Program-made: the position numbers and the translations under genes
In this document: positions 43,356-54,530 of the stretch, piece by piece
Layout of the letters: the number at the start of each line of letters is the position of its first letter
Position numbering within the stretch: the stretch's first letter is position 1
NCBI GenBank assembly: GCA_029168955.1
Contig: JAPDOI010000065.1
Span: 2,046,001 to 2,110,000 of the forward strand
Direction of reading: 5' to 3'
Source: Aplectana chamaeleonis
Lineage: Eukaryota > Nematoda > Chromadorea > Rhabditida > Cosmocercidae
DNA length: 64,000 bases
The notes under the pieces: generated by a model
Database searches by the model: none
Told to the model about the DNA's origin: nothing
The model's input: the letters and a program-made list of their open reading frames with translations, nothing else

Positions 43356-43591
43356 CAGTTGACCGCAATGTTAAAAGGACATGGTGCGGTTGCGGACTCG
43401 CACAAATTACGGTAGAACCTGGCACTTTGCCAGATTTCGTCATCGATCGGCGCCAACCGTCGTCTCTCTGCTCACGAGAATATCAGCTGTGGCGCCGATC
43501 GATGACGAAATCTGGCAAAGTGCCAGATTCTACCGTAGTTTTAGTGCGAGTCCGCAACCGCACCATGTCCTTTTAATATTGCGGTCAACTG
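43356..43591. mobile_element. Tc1/mariner-like foldback MITE (CAGTTGACC ends)
   Basis: Flanked by TA on each side (43354-43355 and 43592-43593). Ends CAGTTGACCGCAAT and its complement. Arms of about 100 bases pair almost perfectly around a ~35-base loop. TA target and CAG start fit Tc1/mariner MITEs; the assignment is inference. Confidence 0.75.
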
Positions 43592-43744
43592 TACCTGGGT
43601 AATGAATCTGAAATAACAACGGCTGGCTGGCGAGTCTATATAGGCCGTATAAAAACAAAAAATAGTCATATTCACAAGTGATTTCGCTTCCTACATAATT
43701 ATGAGCACTGTGGGCCAAAGTCTCTGAAAATCACTTCTTTTTTG

Positions 43745-44020
43745 ATAGAAATTCTTTTTTGGGGTCATTTTTCGAAAACGTCGAACGTGTCAAGGTGCGG
43801 CGAAACTTCCAGTAGTATGATCCATCACTGATCGAGAGATCGCCGCGTCGAACACAAGTGGCACGCACGCAAGCGAGGAGGTAATGATCCCTTCACTACC
43901 TCCTCGCTTGCGTGCGTGCCACATGTGTTCGACGCGGCGCTCTCTCGACCAGTGATCGACGATACTTGTAGAAGTAGGAGAATCTTTATGCCTTTTCATG
44001 AATTTGGTGCAGGTGAGACA
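43745..44020. repeat. Half of a foldback family, split by a hairpin MITE
   Basis: The segments around TTTTTCGAAAACGTCGAAC, GTGCGGCGAAAC and GGTGCAGGTGAGA align with the left arm of 30514-30922. The 145-bp element at 43818-43962 lies between. Confidence 0.6.
43818..43962. mobile_element. Compact hairpin MITE with near-perfect arms
   Basis: TA on both sides (43816-43817 and 43963-43964). Arms of about 65-70 bases, nearly perfectly complementary through GGCACGCACGCAAGCGAGG and around a loop of about 12 bases (ATGATCCCTTCA). If transcribed it would form a long double-stranded stem. Confidence 0.75.
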
Positions 44021-44633
44021 ACTTAGATTTGTGAAGGCTGATTATTCGAAATTACTCATTCATCAGTTTAAGATTTTCGCAAGAAGAGTCTGACTTTCTA
44101 GGAAGTTCTCATACGTAATCAACACTCAGGAGACCGCGCGTTTCACGGCTAGCCACCGTAGCGGTTCGGGGCGCTCCACGGCCAATCACTTCAGTGAGTT
44201 TTTAAATTGATTTTTGTTGTAATTGCCCGTATAAAAAGGAGATATATGGCGCCTAATATCTGCATGCCAGTCATAGAAGTTGTATCAAGCATACATATAA
44301 AATCAATAATTAGAAGGAATCCGTTTCCCTTGAAGTAAAATAAAAAATTGAGTTTTTGGCGTGGGTGCGCAGTGTGGACACGCGGTCCACTAAGTGTTAA
44401 CGAAACATTTCGTCAAAAAAGTCCTATTGCCTGGACAATTTTATTTATTTATGGACGCGCACGTTGTGCAGTATACTTGGGCAATCCAAATATTCGAATA
44501 ATCAGATAACTGATTTTTTTCGCAGCAATCTCAGAATTTTTTCTAACTTTCCTTGTTTTGTTGAGTTGGTCTGAGGTTGACGCTTCCACATTTATTGATA
44601 GAGCAGATTTCTTGTCGTTGATTAACTTGCAAT
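44021..44633. other. No feature recognised
   Basis: No supported repeat or coding frame. Confidence 0.4.
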
Positions 44634-44917
44634 TGCTGTGCTTATCTGGGCCTAATTCCGGTCCGCGATTGCGTCTCGACACGCTTTGCGGCCATGCGCA
44701 TTCGAGTCGGAAGAGTTTCCAGCGCCACAGCCGCCGATCTGTAGATTCTAGGTGGGTTTTGGAAACTGCACACTAGACAAAGTTGGAGAAAACTGTATAA
44801 AAAAAGCCACATCGAGTCGGCTTTGGCGCTGGAAACTTGACTGACTCGAGCGCGTGCGGCCGCAAAGCGTGTCGAGACGCAATTGCGGACCGGAATTTGG
44901 CTCAGAGAAGCACAGTA
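44634..44917. mobile_element. GTGCTTCTCTGAGCC foldback MITE, copy 2
   Basis: TGCTGTGCTTATCTGGGCC at the left and GGCTCAGAGAAGCACAGTA at the right. It is better preserved at its right end than copy 1 at 43052-43319. Confidence 0.7.
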
Positions 44918-45452
44918 CCAATTATTCGAAATTATTCGAATATTCGAATAAACTCGGAATAACCAATAGTTTCGGATTTAGTAAAGGGTATACTTCTTTC
45001 CTCTAATGAACTGAGGGAACCTCGCTCCCTGAAGTAATACTTGGAAACAGAAAAGGTTGGAATACATTTTGATATTGTCGCGAAAATTCGAATTATTCGA
45101 AATATTCGTATATTCGCTGGGGCAGATTACTTGGTCAACTGTTCTTGAAAGAAGTCAATTAAAAAGATAGGACGCCTCTATTAATCCGCAAATTTAGGGT
45201 TTAAACTACTCTCGCGCCGAAACATTTTGACCTGACCTATGTACGGGATGTTTTTGGTCTGGGCTTTTATGAGTTTCCTCTTGTGCGTGAAATCACGTGC
45301 GTGAAAAAATCGGATGATCGGAGTACTTAATTTTCGTCGCACTTTGCCGCTTGCGACGTTTCCGAGAAACAGTCTCAGAAACATTTTTCCCGAAATACAA
45401 ATCGATTCGAGGAAACGCCCACTACGCATACCATTAGGTAGCAAACTGAGTC
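44918..45452. other. AT-rich filler with ATTCGAA repeats
   Basis: Short ATTCGAATATTCGAA tracts at 44920-44960 and near 45090 resemble the subterminal units of the hAT-like element, but no ends are visible. A minus-strand frame at 45181-45444 is unsupported. Confidence 0.4.
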
Positions 45453-46356
45453 GTTGAAGGCAGCAGACACGCTCGAAAAAATTTTTGGGCTAACTACGTC
45501 ACTGGAGTCGTATGGTCCCTAAAAAAGGCTTGCACAGTTGATAGAGTCAAACACGAGTTAGATTTACTAAATTCGAGCCATTCTAGACGAAAAATTTCAA
45601 GAACCCCGCCCATGAGCTTCGACAACTCCGCCCCCAAATACAAACTCGTACAGACTGACCGTTCGAATACGGTAACTTTGGCTGGTTTCTGATGCTTTCA
45701 ACGACGTGAGCTTTCTAGTACACGCTGTAAGGGGGGAAGCATACTTGGAGCGATGCTATCGCACGCAGAAAGGTGATCTAGCACTTGTCGTGGCGCGCGG
45801 CAAAGGTATCGACGAGTCGCGGTGAGGTCAGCGGTCGCATGTTGCGTTTGCGTGGCAGCTGCTACGAGCGACGGCATCGCGCTCACATCGCGTTTGAACC
45901 ATAGTTTTTGGCGCGATGCCTGCTGTTTAGCGCGGGTTCGCGATCACATCGCAGCGTCCTGCATTGCGATGTGAGGTTATCGCGAGAGTTTTCTCCGATA
46001 CTTCTTTGTTTCCTCCTTTTATTTCCATCTTTCCCTCTGCTGTCTTCTACTTCCTCTTAATTCTGTGGGCCGTTAAGCTCTGTTAACCCATTCAGGACCG
46101 CACGCTTTTTAAAAATCGATCTCTCTGCCACAAGAACGATTTTTCAAGCTTTCTTATTATCAATGCATCGACCTATCCTAGGCTCGACTACAGAAGTCGT
46201 GGTCTGTCGGAAGGTTCAGTATGAGCACAATGCTCAAATTTTCGCGAAAATAGCTGAGGCTCAATCGAAAAAAATCGCAGCCAAAACATTTTCTCAAGCA
46301 CATTATGAATTCTTCTTCCTTTCACTGCCGTTTCTAAGCTCTCTCAGCAGGAAACC

Positions 46357-46847
46357 TTAAAGGCAGTGTTCACGATAAAAAATGTGTTTCAGTTTCCACT
46401 AGGAATCGATTGTTGAGGGGCACACTGTAACGTTGACGTCGAAAGAACGCATGAAAACGCGCCAGGAAACGCTTCAAAAGAGCCCAAAGTTGGACACCCG
46501 TCAGCGCGTCACCTCCAGATGCACTTTCCACGCCCACCGACGTGAACAAATGAATGCTCGAGATCGTGAGATGAGCGTTGTTTTCCAATCATTAGCCCCG
46601 TTCTTCCCTTCACTCTCAGCTTCTCTCTTTACTCAGGTCAGCTCGCATAGATCGGCTCCAAAAGACGGAAGTACAAGCTTTGGAAAACTCGTCCACCATG
46701 TTTCCTTAGCTCAATGTTTGAGGGACCATAACTCCGTTCCCAGAAGGTCTTGTACGATTTCAGGGACATCATTGGAATCAGCATGGAGCCGTTTAAAGAT
46801 AGGCGGAGAAACAGAAAAAGGATTTTCATCGTGACCACTGCCTTTAA
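46357..46847. mobile_element. AGGCAG-type MITE (type beta), reverse copy
   Basis: TTAA-flanked. Left end AGGCAGTGTTCACGATAAAA; right end ATCGTGACCACTGCCT. The core complements GTGGACGAGTT as in 12607-13100. It abuts the delta copy, sharing the junction bases. Confidence 0.75.
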
Positions 46848-47337
46848 AGGCAGCATACACGCTCGCAAAAGTTGTTGAGATAACTACATAAGTGGGGTCG
46901 TACGGGCCCTAAAAGAGCCCTCGCGAAGTTGGAAGAGTTGAAAACGAGATAAAGTGACCGTATTTAAGCCGTATTGAGTCACAAAATCATCTTTTCTCCG
47001 CCCACCGATACGTTCTCCGCCCCTCAATACAAATGTTCAGTGCTCGATTACGGTCATTTTGGCTAATTTTTTACGCTTCTAACGTCGTAAGTGTTCCAGA
47101 TAGGGCCGTACGAGTACACTAGCGTCGTTATCCCACCAAATTTATCGCTAGCTCCGCTATTTCAGCCAATGCGGTAAAACTCGTCCACTTCTGGGTCAAT
47201 ATAGAACGAACCGTTATATATTCATTTCAGTTGATCTTGTTTCCTGTTTTTTCATTATCTCTGAATATCAACAGCTTCAGACCTTCGGTGCATTACATAA
47301 AATTGATATCATTTTTGAGCGTGTATGCTGCCTTTAA
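46844..47337. mobile_element. Type-delta MITE, compact copy
   Basis: AGGCAGCATACACGCTCGCA at the left and TTGAGCGTGTATGCTGCCT at the right, TTAA at both sides; about 490 bp, non-coding. Confidence 0.78.
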
Positions 47338-47897
47338 TGCAAATCACGTTCTAATCGTCTGAAAACGTGCCACGACCATAAGTACACCTACCATGACCTC
47401 GAAACATAGTTTTTCCTCAATTTAAACGTTTCACCCCATCTAGATGCACCCAAATTCGGTGAATTACATAAACGGACAACTCCGAAAAAAAACACCTGCG
47501 AATACGAAAAAACAGCGAAAATAATCTCGAAAACTTCCGAAACCCTGCTCTTTCAGATTTGTGTATGTTTGGGTGAGGAGCGAAATGGCGTCGAAGTATG
47601 CTTTCTCTAGCGCGATGCGATGTGTTGGCGCGATGTATATCGCAGAGCAAATCACATCGCACGCGATTTTTATGGCGCGATGTTAGTTAGGTCTCCCCCC
47701 TAAGGGTCTAGCGGCTTTGCTATCTCAACGGATTCGCTGTTCCAACAGCGCTAGGTGTCAAAACAACCATTCCTCTATTTCCTTTATTTGCATGCAGTTT
47801 TCATTATTTTTTCGTTACTTCCGCATACTACCAGCTCCAAACTTTCGATTCATGTCGTAAAATCGATATCATTTTCGAACGTGTCTGCTGTTCTTAA

Positions 47898-48789
47898 TAT
47901 GTCTGCGTTTTTAGAATAGGAAAGAAGGCTTGACTCTAAAAAGAGTCGCAAGCATTGGACCATCTTTTGCGGAGTTTGCAAAATGCTTCCCGTTTTCACA
48001 AAACTTAGCGCGAGTATGATACTGTCCTTATGGAAAGGAAATTCCGCTTCGCAGTTGCGGCCATGCGTGCTGCAACAGCGGTTGGCCGCAACTGTGGAGT
48101 GAAACTTTATTCCGATAAGGGCAGTAGCTACATACCTCTGAATAAACCGAGGAGTGAGGGGAAACCCTAACAACAGACCACAAGCTTAGCGAGAATCAGG
48201 ACTAAGTTTTTACTCCAAGAGGAATTCTGCTTCTTTGAAACTTTTGCTGATAACTTGCCACCAGTTTTTTTTGTATTTCTCAATTACTAGTTTTCCATTT
48301 GCAGGTTTCTGTCAAGCTCATTGCCACTGCGTCCTACCGGACAACGGTTACGGCTTTATCCAGCAAATGATGTTGAGTTTTGACTAGAGTAGTGAGAGAA
48401 TTCTAATGAAAAAACATTGGAACGGAATGGAAGGAAACTACTTCCGTCTGATGAACACGCAGACGGCCGTTGACAGGTGGTCAAACAAGAATAAAAAACT
48501 CTAAAAAGAGAATTTCGAGCACTGGTAATAATTTGTTTAACAAGATAATGCTGATTCCGTCTCGCATGTGTTGTAGCAGCCCATCTGCGTTTTCCCTATC
48601 TGAGTGAGATTCATGAACACATCTGTTGTGTAGAGAATTCAATTTCCGATCATCATGCCGTCCTGGTGTCAGGTTTGATTCTTGGAATATGCTTTTTGTG
48701 TGCTTTGCTTGAAAACCAGCGGCGAGTGTTGGTGCGATAGATTTAGCTCAGAGTTTTCGCGGCGCGACCCGATGGCACATGTCAGACCG
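47898..48789. other. No gene recognised; one short inverted repeat
   Basis: GGAAATTCCGCTTCGCAGTT near 48040 pairs imperfectly with sequence ending near 48115. Nothing else supported. Confidence 0.4.
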
Positions 48790-49070
48790 AGTTCACACTT
48801 TCATCGCAACGCGATGGCATGACATTGGTGAGCTTCGATCGGCAGTGCGTCACGCGTTGATCCGTAATAAAATTCAGAGTTCATTCGCAACGCGCGGCGC
48901 GACGTTTTAACTAGCCTACGCATCGAGCAAGCGGCGTCGCTTCGCGTTGTCGCTAGGTGCTCGCACTGAAGAGGCGCTATACATTCGGAAAGACGCGCAA
49001 ATCGCCTTTGCGCGGTGTTAACCGCGTCGCCTTGCAATGCAACGCTACGCGATGGACGTCGGTGGGGCCA
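48790..49070 (-). repeat. CpG-rich dispersed repeat, copy 1
   Basis: Contains GCGACGCGGTTAAC-like and GCAATGCAACGC blocks. It is the reverse complement of related units at 49590-50000 and 50020-50215. Confidence 0.55.
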
Positions 49071-49589
49071 AGGCAAGCTCGTCAGTGCTTTTTTCAGTGT
49101 TTTTCCATTGGCACAACCTGATTGAATGAGCATATTCAGAATCAGGTGCCTTTATGGAAAAATCAAAAAACTGTTGCTATGGCTTCAAGATTTTTTTTGT
49201 TTATGCGAATTCGCGTTACCTTTAGAGCTTTGCCGTACGACGAAAATGCGTCGCCTGGCGAAAACTCTGAAGGTTGCCTTAGAATATGCCATCGCGTCGT
49301 TCCGCGGTGGAAGTATTAACCCTGCCCCAGTGCGAGGCCAAAATCTTGCCGCGTTGAATCCAAGGTACGGATGTTGCGCATAGACGCTGCGGGACTACGC
49401 GCAATCACGTATGCACGCGATTTCGTGCAAGCAAACTACTGTGATTTTTAGTAACAGTAGCGACAGCTTCTTCGCGTTTGTTGGAGTGCAGGTGATTCTA
49501 CTATGTTTATTTTATTGCTTTCATTGCTAGATTTGTTGTGCTGATGGAAATAAATTCTGAAAAGCCAGCAACGATCTCGTCCCAGCGCG

Positions 49590-50000
49590 ACATTTATTGC
49601 GTCGCGTTGCATTGCAAGGCGTAGCCAATGACGTCACGCGTAAGCAACTCTATCGTCATTTCTAATGTATCGCGCCCCTCCGGTGCAAACACCTAGTGAC
49701 AACGCAACGCGACGTCGCTTGAACGATACGTACAGGCCATAAAACGGCCAATGTCTCACCGTCGACTGCGTACCACGCGCTGCGGGACCGCACGCGCGTC
49801 GGAAGCAGACGAGTTTTGGCCGCCGCGCGACGAGTTTCGGCCGCCGCGCGGTGGCCTAAACGTCGCGCGGCGGCCAAAACCCGTTCTGCTTCCGACGCGC
49901 GTGCGGTCCGCAGCGCGTGGTACGCAGTCGACGGTGAGACATTGGCAGTTTTATGGCCTGTAGGTTAATTTGAACGTAGCGTCGTACCGCGAATGAACTC
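49590..50000 (+). repeat. CpG-rich dispersed repeat, copy 2, interrupted
   Basis: Follows the order GTCGCGTTGCATTGCAAGGC, GACAACGCAACGCGACGTCG, then, after a foldback insertion, GAATGAACTCTGAACGCCG. Compare the uninterrupted copy 3. Confidence 0.65.
49733..49960. mobile_element. GC-rich Tc1/mariner-like foldback MITE
   Basis: TA on both sides (49731-49732 and 49961-49962), ends CAGGCCATAAAAC and the complement. Arms of about 100 bases contain CCGACGCGCGTGCGG. It sits inside CpG-rich repeat copy 2, whose two halves rejoin when it is removed. Confidence 0.78.
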
Positions 50001-50019
50001 TGAACGCCGCCTTGGCGAG

Positions 50020-50215
50020 TGGTCCGTCGCGTCGTGTTGCATTGCAAGGCAACGCGAATAACATCATGCAAAAGCTAATCAGGCGTCATTTCGAATGTAA
50101 CACGCCCCTTCACTGTCAACACCTATCGACGACGCAACGCTGCGTTGCTTGTTTGAAATGTAGGTTGATTGTAACGTTGCATCGTGCAGCGAATAAACTC
50201 TGAACGCCGTCATAG
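50020..50215 (+). repeat. CpG-rich dispersed repeat, copy 3, uninterrupted
   Basis: TCGTGTTGCATTGCAAGGC through GACGACGCAACGCTGCG to AACTCTGAACGCCG. It shows the empty site for the foldback insertion in copy 2. Confidence 0.65.
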
Positions 50216-50507
50216 TCTCACCTAAACCATCCTTTTAGTGAGCAGGGTGTAAGCTTCCGTTCTTGAAGCAAACCAGGCAAGAAACGGGTTTTTCACACTT
50301 GCAACGTAAGTCAAAAGCTACTATCGTGGATACATTCTCCAGAGGTCTCGTCTTCCATTCAGAAAAACTTCTTGTCGCGGCACGTGTCAGCCAATTTCAT
50401 TACATCTGTCTACTCCATAAGCTAATTTTGGGACAGCTGGGGTAGATCCTCTTTGGAAAGTTTGGTCGAGGGTTTGTTACAATCGCACTGTATGTACGTA
50501 CCGTCAA

Positions 50508-50765
50508 GGCTGTGATGACTAAGCCGGGCGGCGCGGCCGCGCATCTTGTATCAGATTGCCCGTCACTGTTATTCAAGCGTCTTCGCCAGGCTACTGCTCA
50601 TATGTCTGCAAATTTATGGATGGAGAAGTCGAAATAGGCTAGGAATATGGTCAGCAGTCTAGCAGGATCACCTCTTGCGAGGGCAATCTAATACAAGCCG
50701 CGCTGCACGGCCGCGCAGCGGTCGCTTCAACTCAGTGCCGCCCGGCTTAGTCATCGCAGCATTTT
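50508..50765. repeat. Foldback element (GATGACTAAGCCGGGCGGC ends)
   Basis: GATGACTAAGCCGGGCGGC at 50515 is matched by its complement ending near 50760; inner arms share GCGGCCGCG and CAGATTGCCC-type blocks. Confidence 0.65.
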
Positions 50766-50767
50766 CA

Positions 50768-50906
50768 CCTGTTTTCATTGCTTCCACAGACGTAGTCGAA
50801 TCGGTGAAAACACAGACTCACCGATCTACCACAGCTGCTTCAGGAAAAATGAGGTATACCACTAACAAACTACCGTATGATAGCACGAGTCCGGAAGCTC
50901 ACCAGG
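50768..50906. repeat. ~138-bp dispersed repeat, copy 2
   Basis: Partner of 38442-38574; reads FIASTDVVESVKTQTHRST in the plus frame. Confidence 0.6.
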
Positions 50907-50907
50907 G

Positions 50908-51230
50908 GTCGTATTCGCCAACAACCCGCCGAGGGTAGTCGAAGGGAAGCGGAAGGGCTGATACCGCGCGCGGCAGAGGAGCAGATCACCCCATCTTACA
51001 CCATGTAAGATGGAAATGCAAACTGTGTTACGTATCGATATCACTGCGAAAAGATAAAGATTCCATCGCGAAGCGGCCATTCTTCAGCTATGATATTCGA
51101 AAAATTCCGGCGGTCGCGAGGGAAGCCAAGGGAGGCGAGAGGGGGGCGTGGGGCGCGCACTTTGTACTGAAGTTTCACCTCATCTACCCTTCGACTCCCC
51201 GGCGAGTTGATGGCGAATACGAACCCAGGT
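50908..51230. repeat. Inverted-repeat element
   Basis: TCGTATTCGCCAACAACCCG at the left and the complement of TTCGTATTCGCCATCAACTC at the right, with an internal palindrome CATCTTACA-CC-ATGTAAGATG at about 50990-51013. Confidence 0.6.
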
Positions 51231-51354
51231 CCTACTTCCATTGATGTAGACTATAGAAATCTCATGTGAAGATGTCGTTCATTTTTGGTCGTGAAGCCGG
51301 CCTTTCGGGCAGCTTTGCTCACTTTCGACTAATGATTACTTTTTCTTGAAACCA

Positions 51355-51460
51355 GTTTTTTGCACTATTCGAATACTATCCGATGTTCTGCGTTGGAATA
51401 ATGGTGACATTCGAATTTTTATCCGAAATTCGGACATTAGAAAAAGGGCCCAGTTGCTGG
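51355..51460. repeat. Fragment resembling hAT-like subterminal repeats
   Basis: Units like ATTCGAATTTTTATCCGAAA and CGGACATTAGAAAAAGGGCC resemble the subterminal motifs of the element at 18542-20150. Confidence 0.45.
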
Positions 51461-51571
51461 GTGCGGCTTCCCAACCACATCACGAGGATACAGTTTTTTC
51501 CCTCGAAGTAGCAGATTAACGCATCCAATAATCCTTGAAGTTGCTTCAACAAACTCAGCATATAGCGAGTT

Positions 51572-51709
51572 CCGGATTCATCAACGATAAAACCGCAGTT
51601 TAGGGTATATTTTAGCCCGAACTCTCTCCACTCCTGAGCGATTTATGCCACTCTCTCGCCACTTCGATCTTTTTCAACACCACGGTTTTATCGTTGATGA
51701 ATTCGGCCC
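51572..51709. repeat. Short inverted repeat
   Basis: TCATCAACGATAAAACCGC at 51577 and its complement GGTTTTATCGTTGATGA near 51685 bracket about 80 bases. Confidence 0.6.
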
Positions 51710-53536
51710 CAGGATCTTGATACGTGAAAAAATGTACTAGTAAGGCGCTTATCTTCACTGCTGTTTTTCGGGGGTGCTTATCCCCGACAAAGACCGCCAA
51801 AGGTGCTAATTGTTGCCACAAGGGATGAGCGCAGAATGACTTGACGTGATTGGCTGGCTTCTAAGTTACTCATGGCCTGCCAGAACATCCAAAATAGATT
51901 TCAATTTTCGGATTCCTCTCTAAATCTGTCAGGTTTGAATTTCAGAAATCAAATGTACCGACCCCACGGCTACCCATTCCTCCACAGGGAGAATTTCCAT
52001 GAGCAAGCCCACTTCCGCTATAGAAACTTGTAGTCCATTCAAGTCCTTCTTGCTATTAAAACTATGCCAAAAAATAGACGAAGGAGATAATTTTTCAGAT
52101 TTCTCAAATTTGAACTTTTGAACTCTAAAGCCAAAAATCTACTGCTGCCTGACCCCCAACGGGGAAAAAAATTCAGGCAAGCTCTCACTCGCCGAGAGAG
52201 AATCCGAAGCATAACAGCTTCTCTAGCTATTAAAGTTTTGCCGAAAAATGTGCATAAAGGATTACTTCTTAGATTTTCCCTACGAAAACGTCAAGAATGA
52301 ATTCTGAAAATCGAAGGTTGGATGCTCAAGAATACTCGCTAAAAAGGGGAAATTCCTCTAGACAAACCTTCCCCTACCTCAAGGATTTTGAGCATAGTGA
52401 AGCATTTGTAGGTAATTGAACTTTGATAAAACATGTATGTTTTAATTCTCTTTCCTCAGAAATTATGAAAACTAGCCATGTGTTAATTTCGGACTGTAAA
52501 AGTGTGAAACCCATGACCACTCACAATCAGCTCCCTATCTCCATCTGTCAGGCGGAAATTTAGAGAAAATTTCGACTTTTTATGTAGTTATTCAAATTCT
52601 ACCAAGATTAAATGCAGAGCAGATTATTTTCCGGATTTTTTTCCGAATTTCAGCATTGGATTCAGGAACTCAAAAGTCAAAACATTCCGCAAGCAGAATT
52701 TCCATAATCGAGCCTCCACCTGAAAAAAGTATGGTGGCTCACAGATTCTTTTCTAGCAATTTAAAAATCACTAGAGGGTGTGTGATATTTGGATTATTTC
52801 CTGAACAATTATCAGAGATCATCAGATGAGGATTTCTGACAGGTGAAGTATGGAACGTAGCAGCGTTTTTTGGGATTCTCTCCCAAATATTTCAGATTCA
52901 AAACTTTGAAATCCAAATTAAAGACCTAAATAATCTTGGCCCTTCACAGAAGAAATTTCCATAGACACCTCTAAACTCGAAAAATGAACTTGGCACCTTC
53001 GAAAACCCTTTCAGCTATCAAAAATCTACCTAAAACGCTGACAGCACAATGTTTCTTGAACTGCTTCTTGAATTTCTCAGATTTGAAATCTACAAACCCC
53101 GAGTCAAAACTCTTCGGCCACCTATTTCTCCATAAGCAAAATTTTCATCGACCAACTTACACCTGCCGAAAAGGAAGTTGGGGGTCTACAGCAACCTGTC
53201 TAGCAATTTGAAGGCCGTCGATTAGGATTTCCTTTCAAGTGTGTCAGATTTCAAATTTAGGAACCCCTTGTTAGAAAATCTACGGCTACCCAGCTCTCTA
53301 CAAGAAATATTTCCCTATACAAATCTCCAAAGGCAGGAAAGAACGTTGGGCCCATGAAAACCCTTTTAGCCCTTGAAATTCTGCAAGAATCTGGACAAAG
53401 CATGTTACTTTCAAAATTTTCTTTCAAATTTCTCGGATTTAAGTAGAAACCTAAAGTCGAAGACCAACATCTCCCAGCACTCCACAGGGAAAGCTTCTAT
53501 AGATCCAACTCATTCAATCCAACTAAAAGGAAAGAT

Positions 53537-54051
53537 GTGGTGAAGCTTGAAAAGATTCAGAGTAACTTCAGTAGAAAACTTTTCATCAGGACTCGAGGTT
53601 TTCATTACAATAACATACCTTCATCTAATGTTCGAAATTCTCTCCTTAGACTACCAACTCTCGAATCAAGACGTAAAATGTTTGATGCTATGATGGTGTA
53701 TAAGCTTCTCAATGGAATATGTGATGTTGAGGTCCAGCACTTCTTTAGTATTGCCAGGTCTGTCACTAGAGGAGGTCGATATAAGATTTCTTTCCGGAGG
53801 GCTAAAACGCGATACAGAGCCACTTGTTTCTCGATCAGGACAGGGTCAATGTTTTTGGCATTAAGCAAGAGATTACCAGCAGCACCATCCTTAGAGTCTT
53901 TCAATTGCCGAATAGCTCCAGAAATCCTTGAGCATTGAGCAATCTTGCTGGTTGTTCGTCCTCGTGTTGTTTTCATGTCGCTGTTTGTGATGATCATTCG
54001 AGATATTCTTCTTTATTTCTCTTTTCTTTCCTACGATTGTCTTAAACAACG

Positions 54052-54094
<43 letters not shown>

Positions 54095-54097
54095 ATA
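53537..54097 (+). mobile_element. 5'-truncated CR1/Jockey-like LINE with (TAAA)n tail
   Basis: A 133-codon frame (53537-53938) matches the C-terminal region of non-LTR reverse transcriptases: KLEKIQSNFSRKLF, LRLPTLESRRKMFDAMMVYK, FFS...RGGRYKI, RTGSMFLALSKRLP and SFN. After the stop, a ~110-base 3' region ends in about ten TAAA units (54052-54096). Only the 3' end was inserted, as is usual for target-primed LINE copies. The host is the satellite array, whose monomer resumes after the tail. Confidence 0.85.
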
Positions 54098-54341
54098 GAC
54101 TGGTCTATACCCGCTGAAAAGAGCTGGGTTTTTTAGGAACCCATTTAGCTATTCAGACCCAACTTACATACGCTAAAAGTAGATTTTTTCTTGGATTTCC
54201 TATGAACTTTCTTAGATTTGAAATTTAGAAAACCTTAGTCAAAAACCCACGATCATCCATTTCTGCATAAGGAAAAATTTAATAGACAAGCTCCCACCCG
54301 CATAAAAGAATGTTGGAGTCTATAGAGACCTCTTCAGCCAT

Positions 54342-54530
54342 TTAAAGGCACAGTCCAACCTCAGAATCGGTTCTCTGTTTTTCAATCTATCTTGAAAACG
54401 GTCCCACGATGATTCCAACGATGTCTCTGGAACAGCTCAAGACCCCCTGGGAACAGAGTTATGGCCCCTCAAAAATTGAGCCGCGGAAGCATGGTGGACG
54501 AGTTGTCCGAGGCTTGTAACTTCCCTCATG
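54342..54530. mobile_element. Type-beta MITE fragment in the satellite
   Basis: TTTAAAGGCACAGTCCAACC at the left, then the beta core with GAACAGAGTTATGGCCCC and GTGGACGAGTTGTCCGAGG. The right end is missing and satellite sequence resumes. Confidence 0.65.

Larger units (their letters stand above)
45731..47700. mobile_element. Harbinger-like element with GGGGGG ends and GCGATG repeats
   Basis: TAA at 45728-45730 and 47701-47703; ends GGGGGGAAGC and GTCTCCCCCC. Subterminal regions are full of GCGATG/CATCGC motifs (45750-45980 and 47580-47690). Removing the two inner MITEs leaves about 1 kb without a transposase. The TAA duplication fits PIF/Harbinger. Confidence 0.62.
45453..47897. mobile_element. 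Type-delta MITE hosting three further insertions
   Basis: Left end AAGGCAGCAGACACGCTCG; right end CGAACGTGTCTGCTGTTCTTA. The interior resembles the smaller relative at 46844-47337. It is interrupted at 45731-47700 by a Harbinger-like element that itself contains two MITEs. Confidence 0.65.

Noticed and set aside
54050..54100. (TAAA)n microsatellite as an independent feature
   Set aside because: It directly follows the LINE 3' region and is best read as the retrotransposon tail.
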